Below, one piece after another: positions 21,490-32,200 of a stretch of 39,982 nt of DNA (its first letter is position 1; every line of letters starts with the position of its first letter). A model generated the notes under the pieces. The model ran no database searches. It was not told the origin of the DNA and saw only the letters and a program-made list of their open reading frames with translations. Origin of the DNA: Intoshia linei (Eukaryota > Orthonectida > Rhopaluridae). The position numbers and the translations under genes are program-made. The stretch covers positions 1 to 39,982 of the forward strand of contig LWCA01000208.1 in assembly GCA_001642005.1 (NCBI GenBank), read 5' to 3'.

Positions 21490-22603
21490 TTTGAATTTTT
21501 TTAACTTGATTTCCAAAATAATTAAACTAAATTAATAAATTAATTAACGATTGAACAAGTCAATTGATAGTTAATACAAACAAAATTTTCTAATAAATAA
21601 AATTAAATGCGAAAACGAAACTACATAACGTATAAATTAAAACTATAACTTTTAGTGTACACCATCAATGTAGATCATTTAAACGAGAATTTACAAAAAA
21701 CTTGAGATAAATTCAAAAATAATAATGTATAAATAAACGCAAAATAATGTAAAAAACATTAATTTCTTTGAATCATATTTTTGAGTTGCCTTATGAAGTT
21801 ATAGTTTAGTTTAGTAAAAATTATAAAAGTTTTAAAATTTTATACGACATAAATTAGTAGAAAAGTGCACTTTTAATATAAAAAATTGTTCACACCGCTA
21901 AGGGACATACATATATTTAATACGCAACCTTCAATCAGACTATCAAATAGACGTAAATACATAAAAAACTAAGTATTATATTACAAATTAATTTTTATTT
22001 TCAATTGTTTTTGGGAATTTAAAAAATATCTATTATTTATGAGTCATAGTATTGGTCCGATATTATTAAAATTTTTATAATAGACGTTGAAATTATTAAA
22101 ATATACCATTAAATCACACAGGGAAAAGTCGACATTTACCGTTATTTTTTTGAAAAATCAGATTTTACGAAATATTCAGCAACAACTTCTTAATCCAAAA
22201 TAAAAAATCAATTTTAGCAACCTAAATTAAGGGGTATCCCCTTTTAGTAATTATGTGAAAAACATGAGTTTCTTGGATTCATATTGTTTTAAAAAGAAAG
22301 ACTAAAAAATGTAGAAATATTTTATTGTAAATTTAAATTGTGATCAATGAGACCAACCGTAACGAGCTTAGTTTGCCATCTACAGAGTAGATGTAATTGG
22401 TTTTTGAGAAAATAAAAATAAAAATAAAAACATAATAAAAAAAATCTTGAATTGATTTTGTAAATAACATTGACATTTAAACAATAAAATTTTGGCAAGT
22501 TAAAAATAACTAACAAAAGAAGTGAACATACATAGCGGTAGATGGTGATGTAAGATGGCAACACTAAAATAGTTGAAATTGTCTACATACTTTAATTTGA
22601 AAA
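21490..22603. other. Upstream region of the FERM-PTP gene
   Basis: AT-rich and no gene seen. At 22140-22260 it holds a degenerate copy of the 'TTTTACGAAATxTTCAGCAACAACTTC' repeat type shared with 28470-28950. An AAGATGGCAACAC stretch at 22552-22564 lies 40 nt before the start codon. Confidence 0.4.
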
Positions 22604-25600
22604 ATGGTAAACTTGTTAAGGTATTTGCGAACCAAAAAGTATAACTTTGAAAAAAGTAATAAAAACATGATTAAAATAATATTCTCAAATGATACAATTA
22701 TTCAATATTTCATGAGTGAAAAGACACGCCTAGCAGACATACTAGAATATATAACGTGGAAAACGAATATAAGTGATGTACGTTACTTTGGATTGCAATA
22801 TGTTGATAAAAAGAATCGTTTACAGTGGATAACTGGAAATAAAACTTTAAAACTTGAAATGGTTGAAGCGATTGAAATGAAATTACATTTCAAGGTACTA
22901 CATTTAACAAAAAATCAGTTTGACGACATGGATTTGACAAGTTTACATTTTATATTTATGCAACTGTACAAGCAATTTACACAAGGAGAATTTATAATTG
23001 ATTCTCACAAGGCGATATATTTATTAGGTTGTTTGATACGTTACAAATTGAATCAAGAAGCTTTAGTAGATGGACTAAAGATTTGCCAGGTCGAAGAATT
23101 GAATATATTTCCAATTGAATTTACCAAAGATAAATTTCTAAAAAATCAAATTTTTAAAGAATCTATAAAAATAGCACTGCATTTAAAATCCTATAGTCTA
23201 AATCAGGTAAAGCTAAAATTTTTAAAATTTTGTCAGTCATTAAAAGGGTACGGCTGCACATATTTTGCAGCCAATTTAATTGATCAACATGAAATTTACA
23301 ATGTAATAATTAGCGCTTCATCCATGCAATTATCGTATAAATACGTCAATAACAATGAATCTGTCAATGTAAATTGGAAATATGTTTCAGGAATGCATTG
23401 GTACCGTAAAAATATTAAATTAATTAGAAATTGTCATTCAAATATTGTTTTTAAATTCAAGCATCACTATACCTGCAAATATACTTTTAATTTGCTGGGA
23501 ATGTTTAAAAGTTTCAACACAAATTTGGTTAAATTCGACATACCGTTACTTAATACAGGTATTTCCAAAACTAACGGTTTAATTAAAAAGATTAATGCCA
23601 GTACAAACACTGATAATCTCACAAACACGTTTCCTTCGATATTGAGCATCAAAGAAGCATGGAAAACACCGTCATACACTTCTCCAAAAACTTTAAATTC
23701 TTCACCCGTCAATTTAACAAATTCAGTTTTATCGTCCCATTCAAGTTTTACTTTTAACGATGAATTTGAAAAAGATTACAGCAATTCTAAATACAATCCA
23801 AAAATCATTACCACTGTTCCACGTTATTTTAACAAACAATCTACTACTCATTTACTGAATAATTCCGTCAATGAAACTATTAAACAAATTGACTTTTTGC
23901 CTAAAATGAAACGTGTCAATTCAAAGAGTATGCCATCTTTAAATATGGAACTCGTTAACCAAGATGAGAGTGGTCACGTGTTACATGATTCAAATTTCGA
24001 AATATCAAAATCCACACCAGATTTAAACAGTGAAAATAAAATTTCAAACAAGAGTGACTATTCAACATGTTGTATAACTTATGAATCTTTGGTTAATCAG
24101 ACTAAAAAAAAATATATAGCAATCGATAATGATATCAATGTCAATTCAAATGAAAAGTTAATCTATAAGAACAATTTTCAAGTTTCGAAAAATGAAAATT
24201 GTTCAGCAGATAATTCAAATTATTTAATAGATAAATCTAAAAATTATTATTATACATCAAATAAAAATTTACAACTTCAAAATGCAAAATCGTGTATGGA
24301 CCAAATTAATAATATTAAACAAGAAGATTGTATTAATGATTTTGAAAATGATTATTTATCTATTTATCATAAGGAATCTGATTTTAAATTGTATAAGGAT
24401 GTTTTCAATGGCAAATGTCGTAATACGAGGCGTATTACTACTGATAACTTAGGTTATTCTAAGGTATTTGTTCAAAAAGGAACTATTGATGAATGTATAC
24501 AGTTTAATCAATTTCTCAAAATAAAGGCCAAATCTTTAACAGATTTTTATAAACCTTCATCTATTGATTTACAAATTATTAATAATAGCGGACAAGAGCG
24601 TAAACGAAGAGACGGAAAGGTTATTTTTTTCAAATTTTTAAACATTTTTTTAATTTAAAATTAGATATCTCTACTCCGTTTAACCAATAGTGAGGAAAAA
24701 CTAGTTGTTTCTTTTAAATCTATACCAATTAATGTATTCAATATGCCAACTAAGGTTAATATTTTATTTTAACACTAGGTAATAGATTATTAATTGGAAT
24801 AAATATATGTTATCAGAGGTTAAACAAAAATTTTGCCGACACGGTAAAAATCGGAGAATAACGGCTCGTGCAGGGCTTAGAATCTACATTGTTTGTCAAA
24901 AGTTGTTATTCACAACGGCGTTTATTACAATTATGTTTTATATTAATATTGTTTGTTATTTGTTTGGTGTGGTCAATGTGATGATATATATTCAGTTCTA
25001 ATTTAATAAATACTTAAAAATACCAATTATTTATCAATAATTAAGCGAATTTTCACATTATAAACATATTTCAGTCGAATTTTACCAATATTGCAAAGAA
25101 TTGTAATAAATATACAAATGATATTAACAAAGTTGTATGGCTTTTAGTTTTGTTGTAGTTTCTATTTAAATTTTATTTAAAATGTTTTGAAAATGAGAAT
25201 TTGAAATTTAAAAATTGCGTAGCAATAAAAAAAATTTCAAAGGAATGAATTATATAGAATTTCACCCATATTTCTTTATTGGAAATATGTAGACGTTCAA
25301 TGCAAAATTATTTTAAAATTGTAGGATCAATATTTACATTTTCAATTTTTATTTTAATCGAATTTATTTGAAAAATATTGGTTGAATATATTAAAAGTAT
25401 TTTTCATCGGGAATGCGTAGATTCCTCGGGTTACTTTTGCATTTATATCACTTGGAATAAGCTATATTAGAATTATTTATTTTTTTTAATTTTCGAATCT
25501 TAATTATTTCACATTTTTTGTTTTAATAAAATATTTAGGAAAAAATATATATGAATAGTAAAATGCTTTTTTGACTGTGAAGTCATAGCTTATTCGGATT

Positions 25601-28144
25601 GAAATTTTTTGTGTGTGTTAACAGGATACAAATGTACCACCCTTTAATTTTTTAAATTCTAGGACTGTTTTCATTAAAAAAAGAAGGGTAATTTGAGGTT
25701 TTGGCCCTGAAGATATATTTTTTTTAATTTAAATTGATAATAATGTTTATGATTTTAAAATCCGTATCAGCGTATATAATTTTTTTAAATTTTTAACTGG
25801 TTTGATTTTCAAAAAAAGGACAATTGGGGTTTTTGACATGTAAGATGTGAGTTTGGGAAGTTGAAATTTATTTTGCGAACACCCCCGGAAAACTGTAATT
25901 GAAATGTGGACTTCATAAAATTTTAAGACGGGTAGTTATTTAAATAAAGTGGAACACACACAGAAACAAAAATCGCGTAGCATATTATATAAATAAGGAT
26001 GTTTAAAAAAAATTAATCGTATATTTATCCTATTTGTTGTAAATTATCAGTATATCGATTGGAAACTTAAAAAATTATAAATATCTAATTACAGTTTCAT
26101 TTTCTCATTTACATTTAATATTTATTATTGTAAAATTTGTTTGTATTAAATTTGAAATCAAATATCACTAAATTAATTTACTTTAATTAAAATGAAAAGT
26201 CGGTAAAATATTCTAATATAGTTTTTCGAGGGTGATGCTTTATCGTTTAATTTAATTATCAGAAATTGAATCCTTCAAGGTAAAAAATCCCAATTATCCT
26301 CGATGACTCATTTCTGGATGTAGTTACCTTCAGTAGGCATTCAAATTTTTTTTATATTTTATTTTTCATGAGTGTGGTTGCTAAATCTGGTTCCTACTAA
26401 ACAATAGTTATTCTTCATACAAGGTTATAAATTTTTTTTTATATCAAAGTTTTCTTGTATGACTTGTAAGAATACACTGCATACATTTCAGTTTTACATA
26501 TTCTATGCAATATATATAAATATACGTATTACGCACATACAATGTATTTTAATCTATATTATCTTAGATTGCTAACTGTGATCAAAATATACAATTGAAC
26601 CGATCGTCCATTTTGCCTTATGATTTCAATTTGGTTGGTACAATGGAATCATACATAAGTGCATCCTATATTATCGTAATTTTTGATTTCAAATATTTAT
26701 TCCCAACCTTTAAATCACACATTCTCAACAGTATTCATGTTGGCCTCTTTAAATTTTTTTATTTGTCATAGATCTGCAAAGTAGAACCAATTTAAATGTA
26801 TAAGTATGTAATATGTACAAAGAATTTATTGTTAAGGCAATTATATTTTGATGGCCACTTCAATTAAAAAACGCTGTAACATTAAATATTAATTAAGTCT
26901 CAATTCACGTTTATTTTCTAGTAATCAATTAATACTGAATTATGAAAATTTGATAATTTAAAAAACGAAAAAATAATTATGCAATATTTACAAAATGTAA
27001 TGTATATATTTGTGGGACCCTGGTTTACTGATAAATTGTTGAAAATTTCATATTTAAATTTTTAAACGAATCTAAAATTAAATTAATTTATTATAATTAA
27101 TTAAACAATTATATATAATTAAAATATAAAAATACCTTGTGCATAATGTCCTTGTATAAAATTTGATAAATAAAAAAAATGTTATTGTTATCTAGTATAT
27201 TACCTGTTTTATTTTTTGTTTTGGCGGTTAAATATTAATAAATAATACATAACATTAAATAATTGTATCTTTTGCATAGCAATTATATATAATTTTGGCG
27301 CTATTACATTTTACCAGTCAACAGGTAACATTTCGTGATATTAATATTTTAATTTTTTTTGTTTTTAATGATCGTAAAATTGATATATATTTATGGTATT
27401 GCATTTAACAATAGCCAATTAATTTACAAAATGTTAATGAATTAAAACTGTAATATTAATATAGGAGCATATAAAAAACTCATTGCATTACATCTGTACA
27501 CAACATCCAATGCAAAATTCTTTTAATCATTTTTGGCGTCTGGTGTTGACGAATAATGTGGACGTAATACTAATGTTAAATGAATTTGGTCCCAACTACA
27601 AAATGTATTTTCCATTAGCAATCAACGCTACTGTTGTATATGGAAACATTTCAATAACCCTTTTATCTGAAAACAAATTATTAACCCAAACCAATAGAAG
27701 TTTTGTTTTAAAATGCAACTTGACAAACAAGCAACACATTGTTTGGCACATACATTATCATCACTGGGACGAAATGGATATTCCTGCTAGCACCAATCAT
27801 TTCATAAATTTTCTCGATTCAATTGATGATTTACGGTTATCCATAGCCAAGGATAAAAATGTAGATTCATATGAAAATATACCAGTGGTAATTCATTGTG
27901 ATTATGGTGCGTCTCGATCAGGACTTTACCTTTTGGTCGACCTAGCTAAACGATCATATGAAAGTGGATTGGTAACTTTCATCTTTTTTACTTTATCATT
28001 TAATTATTTTAGAATAGAGGTCTGGTAGACATTTTGTATAGTTTACGCCGACAGCGAATGCACATATTGTCATATCCTGAACAATTTGTATTTTCAAAAC
28101 GTGTATTAAGTACTCTTAAAAGAGCCAGTCGTGCTGTAGTTTAA
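22604..28144 (+). CDS. PTPN14: FERM-domain tyrosine phosphatase, PTPN14/PTPN21 (Pez) class
   Basis: Five exons, 22604-24619, 24665-24754, 26568-26675, 27465-27971 and 28013-28144, give 950 residues. In animals this family sits at cell junctions and the cortex and acts on Hippo/YAP and Src signalling. Residues 1-~305 form a FERM domain. The start MVNLLRYLRTKKYN parallels MPFGLKLRRTRRYN of PTPN14; YFGLQYV and the F3 lobe (SGMHWYRKNIKLI) follow. Residues ~310-670 are a low-complexity Ser/Asn linker. The PTP domain spans ~690-950: LNRSSILPYDF, SYISASYI, HIKNSLHYICTQHPMQNSF, the CX5R loop HCDYGASRSG (C883, R889) and LRRQRMHIL. The WPD loop is WDEMDIP (W839-D840-E841) and the Q-loop VQTxxQY is replaced by LSYPEQF, so activity may be weak or lost. 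Family members also deviate here. Introns are 45, 1813, 789 and 41 nt, all phase 0; the 1,813-nt one holds family A copy 7. Paralogue choice (14 or 21) is not resolved. Confidence 0.9.
24975..26008 (-). repeat. Family A repeat, copy 7 (inverted, in FERM-PTP intron)
   Basis: Complement of a near-full element. It starts with the 3' phrase TGATGATATATATTCAG. It passes through TTGCGTAGCAATAAAAAAAA, TTTTTTGACTGTGAAGTC, TGTGTGTTAACAGGATAC and GTTTTGGCCCTGAAGATA, and ends at the head AGCATATTATATAAATAAGG. It lies antisense to the host gene. Confidence 0.8.
26215..26305 (+). repeat. Short family A-related module
   Basis: GGGTGATGCTTTATCG, AGAAATTGAATCCTTCAAGG and AAAATCCCAATTATCC parallel 34585-34675 and the inverted segment at 38950-39030. 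Confidence 0.5.
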
Positions 28145-28469
28145 ATTTGTAATTTTGTACATTTAGAAATATATTTTATGAAATTTTAGTTATAAAAAAA
28201 TTAAAATTTAACCTATATAATTTATATATTTATTTTTGTGAATTTTATTTGGATTGTTACAAAATTGATCTCTCTCTAGAAATTGGAGAGTAAAATAGTT
28301 TTTTAATACTCATGGTGTATAATTGGATACAAATTATTATTAGTGTACGACTTTGATGCAACGTTTTACATTAATTCTGTCGTTCAATTTTACATTTAAT
28401 CATTATTATACAAACATTATTTTATCATAAGTTATACTCAGCATTCTGTTTTTGAGAATACAATAACTT
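28145..28469. other. 3' region of FERM-PTP, nothing else seen
   Basis: ATTAAA at 28200-28205 is a possible polyadenylation signal 56 nt after the stop. A 10-11 bp imperfect inverted repeat (TCTCTCTAGAAATTGGAGAG near 28269) is the only structure noticed. Confidence 0.4.
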
Positions 28470-28950
28470 CCTAACCCAAACCATATAATAAAAAATCCAA
28501 TTTTACCAACACTTAATGAAAAAACCCCATTTTTACAATTTTTTGGAAAAATCTTATGAGCAACAACTTCCTAATACCAACCCTTAATATAAAAATCCTC
28601 TTTTTCCAATATTTTTTTTGAAAAACACAATAAAAACTCCAATTTTACCAACGCTTAAGAGAAAAATTCCCTTTTTCCAATATTTTTTTGACAACCACGA
28701 TTTTACCAACACTTAAGGGAAATATCCTCTTTTTTTAAAAAATCCGATTTTACTAAATCTTATGAGCAACAACTTTCTAATACAAACTACAATTTTACCA
28801 ACCCTTAATGGAAAAATCCCCTTTTTCCATTATTTTTTGACAATATTTATGGGAAATATCCTCATTTTCCAATATTTTTTAGAAAAACACGAATTTACCA
28901 ACGCTTAAGGAAAATATCCTCTTTTTTCAATATATTTTTAAAAAATGTTG
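28470..28950 (+). repeat. Degenerate tandem array, 'CCAATTTTACCAACxCTTAA' type
   Basis: At least five irregular units of about 80-100 bp. Each combines CAATTTTACCAAC.CTTAA, a run like GGAAAAATCCCCTTTTTCCA, ATATTTTTTTGA and, in some units, AAATCTTATGAGCAACAAC. It lies between the convergent FERM-PTP and SKI3-like genes. Related shorter segments occur at 17560, 22140 and 35500. Confidence 0.7.
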
Positions 28951-29297
28951 AGAAAAAAATTTCTACTATTTTATTTTAAAGAATCAATTTTTTATAATCT
29001 GAAATGTTACCGATTCCACGGAATCTTAGTCACTAGTTAACAAAATTATGACAGGATACTGGTCCTGAATCAGGACTCCTGATTTATGGATTATAATTAA
29101 ATAAAAAAATTAGCGTGAATAGGAAATAAGAAAAACATTGCGGGCACAAGTGGATAAGAATTTAAGAAAGTTAGCCCATTTAAGACTATAATTCAAATAC
29201 TTAGTAATCAACCGGTCTAATAAATGTAGAGTTATATTCTCACACAAAAAAGTAAAAAATACAAAATGTTTAATTAAAATTTGAACAATCCCACATT
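28951..29297. other. 3' flank of the SKI3-like gene
   Basis: Spacer without a recognised gene. A 63-codon minus-strand ORF at 29110-29301 is AT-driven and unconvincing. GGTCCTGAATCAGGACTCC at 29062-29080 contains a 6-bp stem (GTCCTGAATCAGGAC). Confidence 0.35.
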
Positions 29298-32200
29298 TCA
29301 CTTATCTGGTATGTAAGATAAAACTATATCAAAGATTTTCTTTTTATATTGATAAAAGTAGCACATTGGTGTATTTAAAAGTTTGCAATCATCTTTTTTG
29401 TTAAACAGTAAATACTGGAAATGGCTATTACACATAATACCATTATTTGTACAATTCCCCATATACTGAATTTTTAAAAGAAAATCGCGTCCCAATTCAT
29501 TGCAATATGTTTGAACTTGATTGAAATTGTATTTAAAGAAATTCAATATGGTAAAAACGTGAATAAACAATTGATATTTTTGAAAAGTATCATCCTTTAA
29601 AGTAGAAACTTGAAAATACTCTAGAAAAAGATTTAAACTCTTATAAACATGTTTTATTGAAAATGTTGGGTTCTTTACATTACGAGATTCAATCCACAAT
29701 AAATACAGCCATAAACAACAAATACATAAAATAACATTATCTACAGAGGGACAAGATTTGTACATATTAAAAGAGTATTTAATGAGAAATGCATTATCAT
29801 TATCAATGGAAATCAATTTTTTCTGTAAAAAGTATATTTGAATAGGTAAAAATTGTAATAATCCAAAAGATTGATATTTTAAATATTGTTTAACACAATA
29901 CGTTTCAAAGTTTGGAATAAACGAGCTTTGGAGAATTTTAATATTTAGTTCAGGAGCTAAAATGTTCAAAAAGTGTACATATACAAGATAAATTGAATAA
30001 ACACCTGAAATATTTTCAATAAAGAATGAACTTTTATAAAAATTAGATAATATAAAATAAGCTGATTTATACGAACTATTAAAAATTAAATGAGAAAGTA
30101 ATTGATCCATTTGCGCGAGAATTCCATTGAAAGAATAAAAATTTGATATAGAATGAGTAATTAAATTTACAGTCAAATTTACAAATTGTTTTGAATCTAA
30201 TGATAAATGTTGAGTTAGATATAAACATTTAAAAAAGTTTTTGTCATCAACATTCCCCAATATATCTTGATCCAATGTATTTTCCGTATCAACTTTACAA
30301 TCTAGTAAAACATTCAAACAATAAATGATGTATTGATTCGAAAAATTCAAATTATCATTTTGACCTTGAGCCAACCTTAAATATTCAATACCAGACTTGT
30401 AGCATTTAACATGACACGAAATGAGACCAAGTTGATGATAAGTTTCCTTGGAAAACCGAACCAAATGCTCAACTTGTTTAACTCGATCAATGGCAAAATG
30501 TATCTTTTCATTAAAGGTTTCACCACATTGAAAATGAACCAAAGTATCTATCCACGGAAAAATAGATTTAAACCTTTGTACATGTTTAAAAACGCTCAAA
30601 ATATCATTTTGAGGACAGATAACATTATAAACTTTTTGTATATACAAAACTAAAAAACTTTCAACATTAATAACTTTTAAAATAATATACAAAATATTCA
30701 ATATACTGCAAGAATTAACAATTGTAGAGATTTTGACAAGATTAAACCAATAATAAACTTGATCCAATTCCAAAGTCAAAGCATTCCTAACTAATTTAAA
30801 GGTTTTATTCAATTCTCCCTTTCTAAGACTAAAATTGGAGACACTATAATAAATTAAACTTTTATCAACATTAGGTAATTGGAGCATTTTGGAAAAGGAA
30901 TGTAGAGATAAATTCACATTACCAAATTTTAAATTTCCAGAAATAATGGCTAAATTGTACCAAAAATCAACATTATCTAAATCTCTCTTGATAGCATAAA
31001 TGGCCAATTTTAAACACGTTTGATAAATAAATTTCAAAGGCTCGCCATTGTTGACGTCAAATTTTATTTTTAAATCAATTAAATTATTATTTTCAATACA
31101 AATTTTTTCAACTTGTAACATTTCAAATTCATGACCATTATAATCATCATGACCTTCCATGAAACAATTTAACCACAAATATAAACTTTTAGAAACATTA
31201 TAAAATGATATCGCTTCTTGATTATCCTTTAAAATTGTCATGTGTAACTTAAAAATTGAAACACTGCTAAAAGTTTTAAATAAAACCATTTTTTTTAAAT
31301 TTGGGTTTTTATTTAAATTTTCAAGGTTCAATGATTTAAAATTTTCAAGTAAATTAGTCTTGTCCAAAAATTGATAAAATTCAACAAATAATTTTGAAAT
31401 GTAAACCAAATTAATTGGAAAGTTTTTATTTTCATTTTCATTGGTATTATTTATAATACTGTCAATTTTTTCAATTAAATTTAAACACGTGTCAACTTTT
31501 TGATAATAATCAATATATAAAAACGACAAGGCAGATTGTTTGACAAGAGCAAAAGATAAATTAAATTTACCTATCAGAGCACCAATGTTGTTTTTTTGAA
31601 TAGATAAAATTGAATTGAAAATTTTTTCAGATTCTTGAAATTCACCCAACTGAAAAGAAACTTGAGCTATCCGTAAATCTAAAAAAATTGGCACATTTTG
31701 CAATTTTTGAGCTTGTATAAAGTACTCTTTAGATTTATCGTAAATTTTTTTCATTTCATAGTAATCTGCTAATGCTATCGTAATTTCTAAATCATTTTTA
31801 AAAACTTCACTAGCTTTCAACAAAATCAACAATGCGTCTTTATCATTAGATCCCAATTTTAAGTTTTCGGTTCGTAATAGTGCCAATTTTCTTAAAGCCC
31901 AATGGTTATCATTTTTTAATTTTTCCAGGGTACTGTCAAGTTTATCCATTAATTTTTCAGTTTCCAATACTTTAATAAAAGTTTTATAATATTTTTCAAC
32001 TTTATATCCAAAATTGAAACATTTTTCTAATTCCATTATTGTTTGATTAATTTTTTTGGGTTGTTTCATGTAATAGCAGCCCATAATGTAATAAATACGA
32101 GCATGATTTTTGTCAATTTTTATAACGTTTTTGTACATTCTCTTAATCTTACTGGGAATGTTTAGTTTGATGTAGATACAACACAATCTCAAGTAAACGC

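Noticed and set aside
22322-22564. 80-codon minus-strand ORF upstream of the FERM-PTP gene
   Set aside because: Composition is AT-driven (Phe/Leu/Tyr runs); no poly(A) signal, splice structure or homology supports it.
28470-28950. CRISPR-like array
   Set aside because: Units are degenerate with no regular spacer and the window is clearly an animal nuclear genome.
29110-29301. 63-codon minus-strand ORF after the SKI3-like stop
   Set aside because: Short, low information, and no sign that it is spliced to or translated with the SKI3-like gene.
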